Positions 24,700-25,798 of a DNA stretch of 25,798 nt are shown piece after piece (position 1 is the stretch's first letter; each line of letters begins with the position of its first letter). The stretch spans positions 1 through 25,798 of the forward strand of contig JARIAA010000073.1 in assembly GCA_029264635.1 (NCBI GenBank), given 5' to 3'. The translations under genes were made by a program, and so were the position numbers. The notes beneath the pieces are model-generated. The model was not told where the DNA came from and made no database searches. It saw only the letters and a program-made list of their open reading frames with translations. The DNA comes from Psychrobacter sp. Its GTDB lineage: Bacteria; Pseudomonadota; Gammaproteobacteria; Pseudomonadales; Moraxellaceae.

Positions 24700-24806
24700 A
24701 ATGTATCCTATTTATTATTAATCTAAGTTAATGTGTTTATCGTTCTTAGTTATTTTTAATTTTTAATTGTTTCTAAAAACTGAATATACGATAACAGAGA
24801 AAGGCA

Positions 24807-24831
24807 AGGCACTGAGTTATGATAAGTGCCT
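24807..24831 (-). terminator. Possible weak terminator after the UPF0178 gene
   Basis: AGGCACT (24807-24813) and AGTGCCT (24825-24831) form a perfect 7 bp stem with an 11-base loop, 83 bases past the stop. On the minus strand the following sequence is only partly T-rich (TGCCTTTCTC), so termination is uncertain. Confidence 0.35.
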
Positions 24832-24913
24832 CTTACATTATGTTTGGTTGCAGAGTGTAAAGGTTTGCAAGATAAGTAAGTTTAGTAGGCTAAGAGGTTG
24901 GATTGGTAAAAAA

Positions 24914-25366
24914 CTAACGCACTAATTTATTTAGACCATCAGCAAAAGCTTTTTTATCACGATCACCGTAAGGTTTTTGTCCGCTCATTTCTTGCAACTC
25001 CAGTACGCCAGTGCCGCGCATGGTATCCATAAAATCGCGCATATTAAGTTTTTGCTTAATATTATTTTTATCATAGACCATACCGCGGGTGGTTAACACC
25101 ATCCCACCTTTATCCAAAATATCATTGGCTAGAGGGATATCGCTGGTGATAGCCAAATCGCCTGGTTGTATTTGTTCTACGATATAGTCATCAGCTTTAT
25201 CAAACCCTGATGGCACTACGGTCATGACAAGTAGCGGTGATTTACGAAGTTTGATCGGCTGATTGGCGACAAATATCGCCACCGTTTGTGTGCGCTCAGC
25301 GGTTTTAATAATCAAATCTTTAGCAATTAACGGTACCGAATCAGCATCTACCCAAATTTGCATCAT
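24914..25366 (-). CDS. UPF0178 (YaiI/YqxD, DUF188) family protein
   Basis: A 150-residue cytoplasmic protein of unknown function from the YaiI/YqxD family. The recognisable blocks are MQIWVDADSVP at the start (WVDADACP in most relatives), SGFDKADDYIVEQIQPGDLAITSDIPLANDIL, TTRGMVY, and FMDTMRGTG towards the end. The conserved aspartates in VDAD, D-x-AD and TSDIPLA suggest a PIN-like nuclease fold, which is inference only. The ATG at 25364-25366 overlaps the purK stop (ATGA) and has GAGG seven bases upstream, so it is translationally coupled to purK. A second ATG follows immediately (25361-25363). The relation to purine synthesis is unknown. Confidence 0.9.
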   Translation of the reverse strand: MMQIWVDADSVPLIAKDLIIKTAERTQTVAIFVANQPIKLRKSPLLVMTVVPSGFDKADDYIVEQIQPGDLAITSDIPLANDILDKGGMVLTTRGMVYDKNNIKQKLNMRDFMDTMRGTGVLELQEMSGQKPYGDRDKKAFADGLNKLVR

Positions 25367-25798
25367 TTTTTAGCCTCATCTGTTTTTATCTTAATATCTA
25401 TCGCATTATTCATTTGACTGTCTTTACTTGCTAAGTCGGCGTGTTTGATGTCAGCGTTCTTAATGACTGTTTCGTTTGCGCCGTTAAGCTCTGTGAGGTT
25501 TTGCTCGTCAGGCTCACTTTGCTGCTTTATAACGGCAGCATATTCTTTATCTAAGCCAACTTTGTTAGGTAACACGGCTACCAATTTTGCCATTGAGGAT
25601 TCTAAGTCGGTTACGTCATTTGGCATTAAAGTAATATGGCCAATTTTGCGATCTTCACGCTCCGCTTTGTGGTAGCTATGATAATGCGCGCCATCAATAG
25701 CCAGCACTGCACTAATATCAGGATACTGTCCTAGTACGTTGACCATAATCGCGGGATGGACGTTATCCGTATCGCCCAAAGGCAGGTTAAAAACCGCG
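25363..25798 (-). CDS. purK: PurK, 5-(carboxyamino)imidazole ribonucleotide synthase (C-terminal part)
   Basis: PurK uses ATP and bicarbonate to carboxylate aminoimidazole ribonucleotide in purine synthesis. The frame enters from the right edge, giving about 144 residues of the C-terminal end: FNLPLGDTDNVHPAIMVNVLG (the family's NN-x-VMxNLxG region), then HYHSYHKAEREDRKIGHITLM, equivalent to the HWYGK-x-xRPGRKxGHxNL block that closes the ATP-grasp B-loop region. After about AVIKQQ the protein carries some 50 further polar residues (SEPDEQNLTEL to KTDEAKK) that E. coli PurK lacks. The gene ends in TGA overlapping the next ATG. The start lies outside the window. Confidence 0.9.
   Translation of the reverse strand, partial: AVFNLPLGDTDNVHPAIMVNVLGQYPDISAVLAIDGAHYHSYHKAEREDRKIGHITLMPNDVTDLESSMAKLVAVLPNKVGLDKEYAAVIKQQSEPDEQNLTELNGANETVIKNADIKHADLASKDSQMNNAIDIKIKTDEAKK

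Noticed and set aside
1..25798. Prophage, insertion sequence, CRISPR, toxin-antitoxin or defence system
   Set aside because: All substantial genes are recognisable housekeeping functions, and there is no transposase, integrase, spaced repeat array or defence-type gene pair.

Overview
The window looks like ordinary chromosomal DNA from a gammaproteobacterium of the family Moraxellaceae, most likely Psychrobacter. This rests on the AT-rich base composition, the flavour of the proteins, a very long Q/N/S/D-rich RNase E, and gene neighbourhoods shared with Acinetobacter and Pseudomonas (rne/rluC divergent; engB opposite small c-type cytochromes; bamE/fur divergent with rnfH convergent to bamE; pilTU opposite yggS). 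The assignment is from memory of families and was not checked by a search. I see no rRNA, tRNA, CRISPR array, transposase, integrase or prophage gene.

Layout. 1-108 is the tail of a membrane protein gene, followed by a two-way terminator shared with rne. 346-4416 (-) is rne, the RNase E scaffold of the RNA degradosome. A 1.2 kb structured spacer separates it from rluC (5632-6660, +; 23S rRNA pseudouridine synthase) and a HAD phosphatase (6827-7570, +). A two-way terminator then meets engB (7672-8397, -; ribosome-assembly GTPase). After a spacer holding a palindromic element come a c5-type cytochrome (8931-9269, +) and a dihaem cytochrome c4 (9614-10282, +), each with its own terminator. Next are a divergent SLC6/NSS-like membrane protein (10427-11569, +) and rnfH (about 11608-11922, +), whose stop abuts that of bamE (11923-12342, -). 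fur (12662-13096, +) is divergent from bamE.

The centre carries the twitching-motility ATPases pilT then pilU (one - strand unit, 15495 to 13229), opposite yggS (15832-16533, +; PLP homeostasis). This is followed by a PaeA/YtfL-type CBS membrane protein (-) and glutamine-dependent NAD synthetase nadE (-). After a 770 bp spacer, an AI-2E/PerM family permease, pdxB (PLP biosynthesis) and epmA (EF-P lysylation) run together on +. The end holds an NAD(P)-binding SDR-like protein (-), a UPF0178 protein (-) and the 3' part of purK (-), the last two translationally coupled.

Themes: RNA and ribosome metabolism (rne, rluC, engB, epmA), vitamin B6 and NAD cofactors (yggs, pdxB, nadE), respiration (c5, c4), and cell envelope and motility (bamE, pilTU). 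Everything coding is recognisable housekeeping, and I found no convincing undescribed multi-gene system. The parts worth a second look are non-coding or within the RNase E tail: an exact 16-base match to the core of the phage T7 promoter at 20303-20318, hairpins and a repeated 7-mer in the rne-rluC spacer, a palindromic element at 8533-8608, a direct-repeat-flanked inverted repeat in front of fur, and paired NDPR motifs in RNase E.
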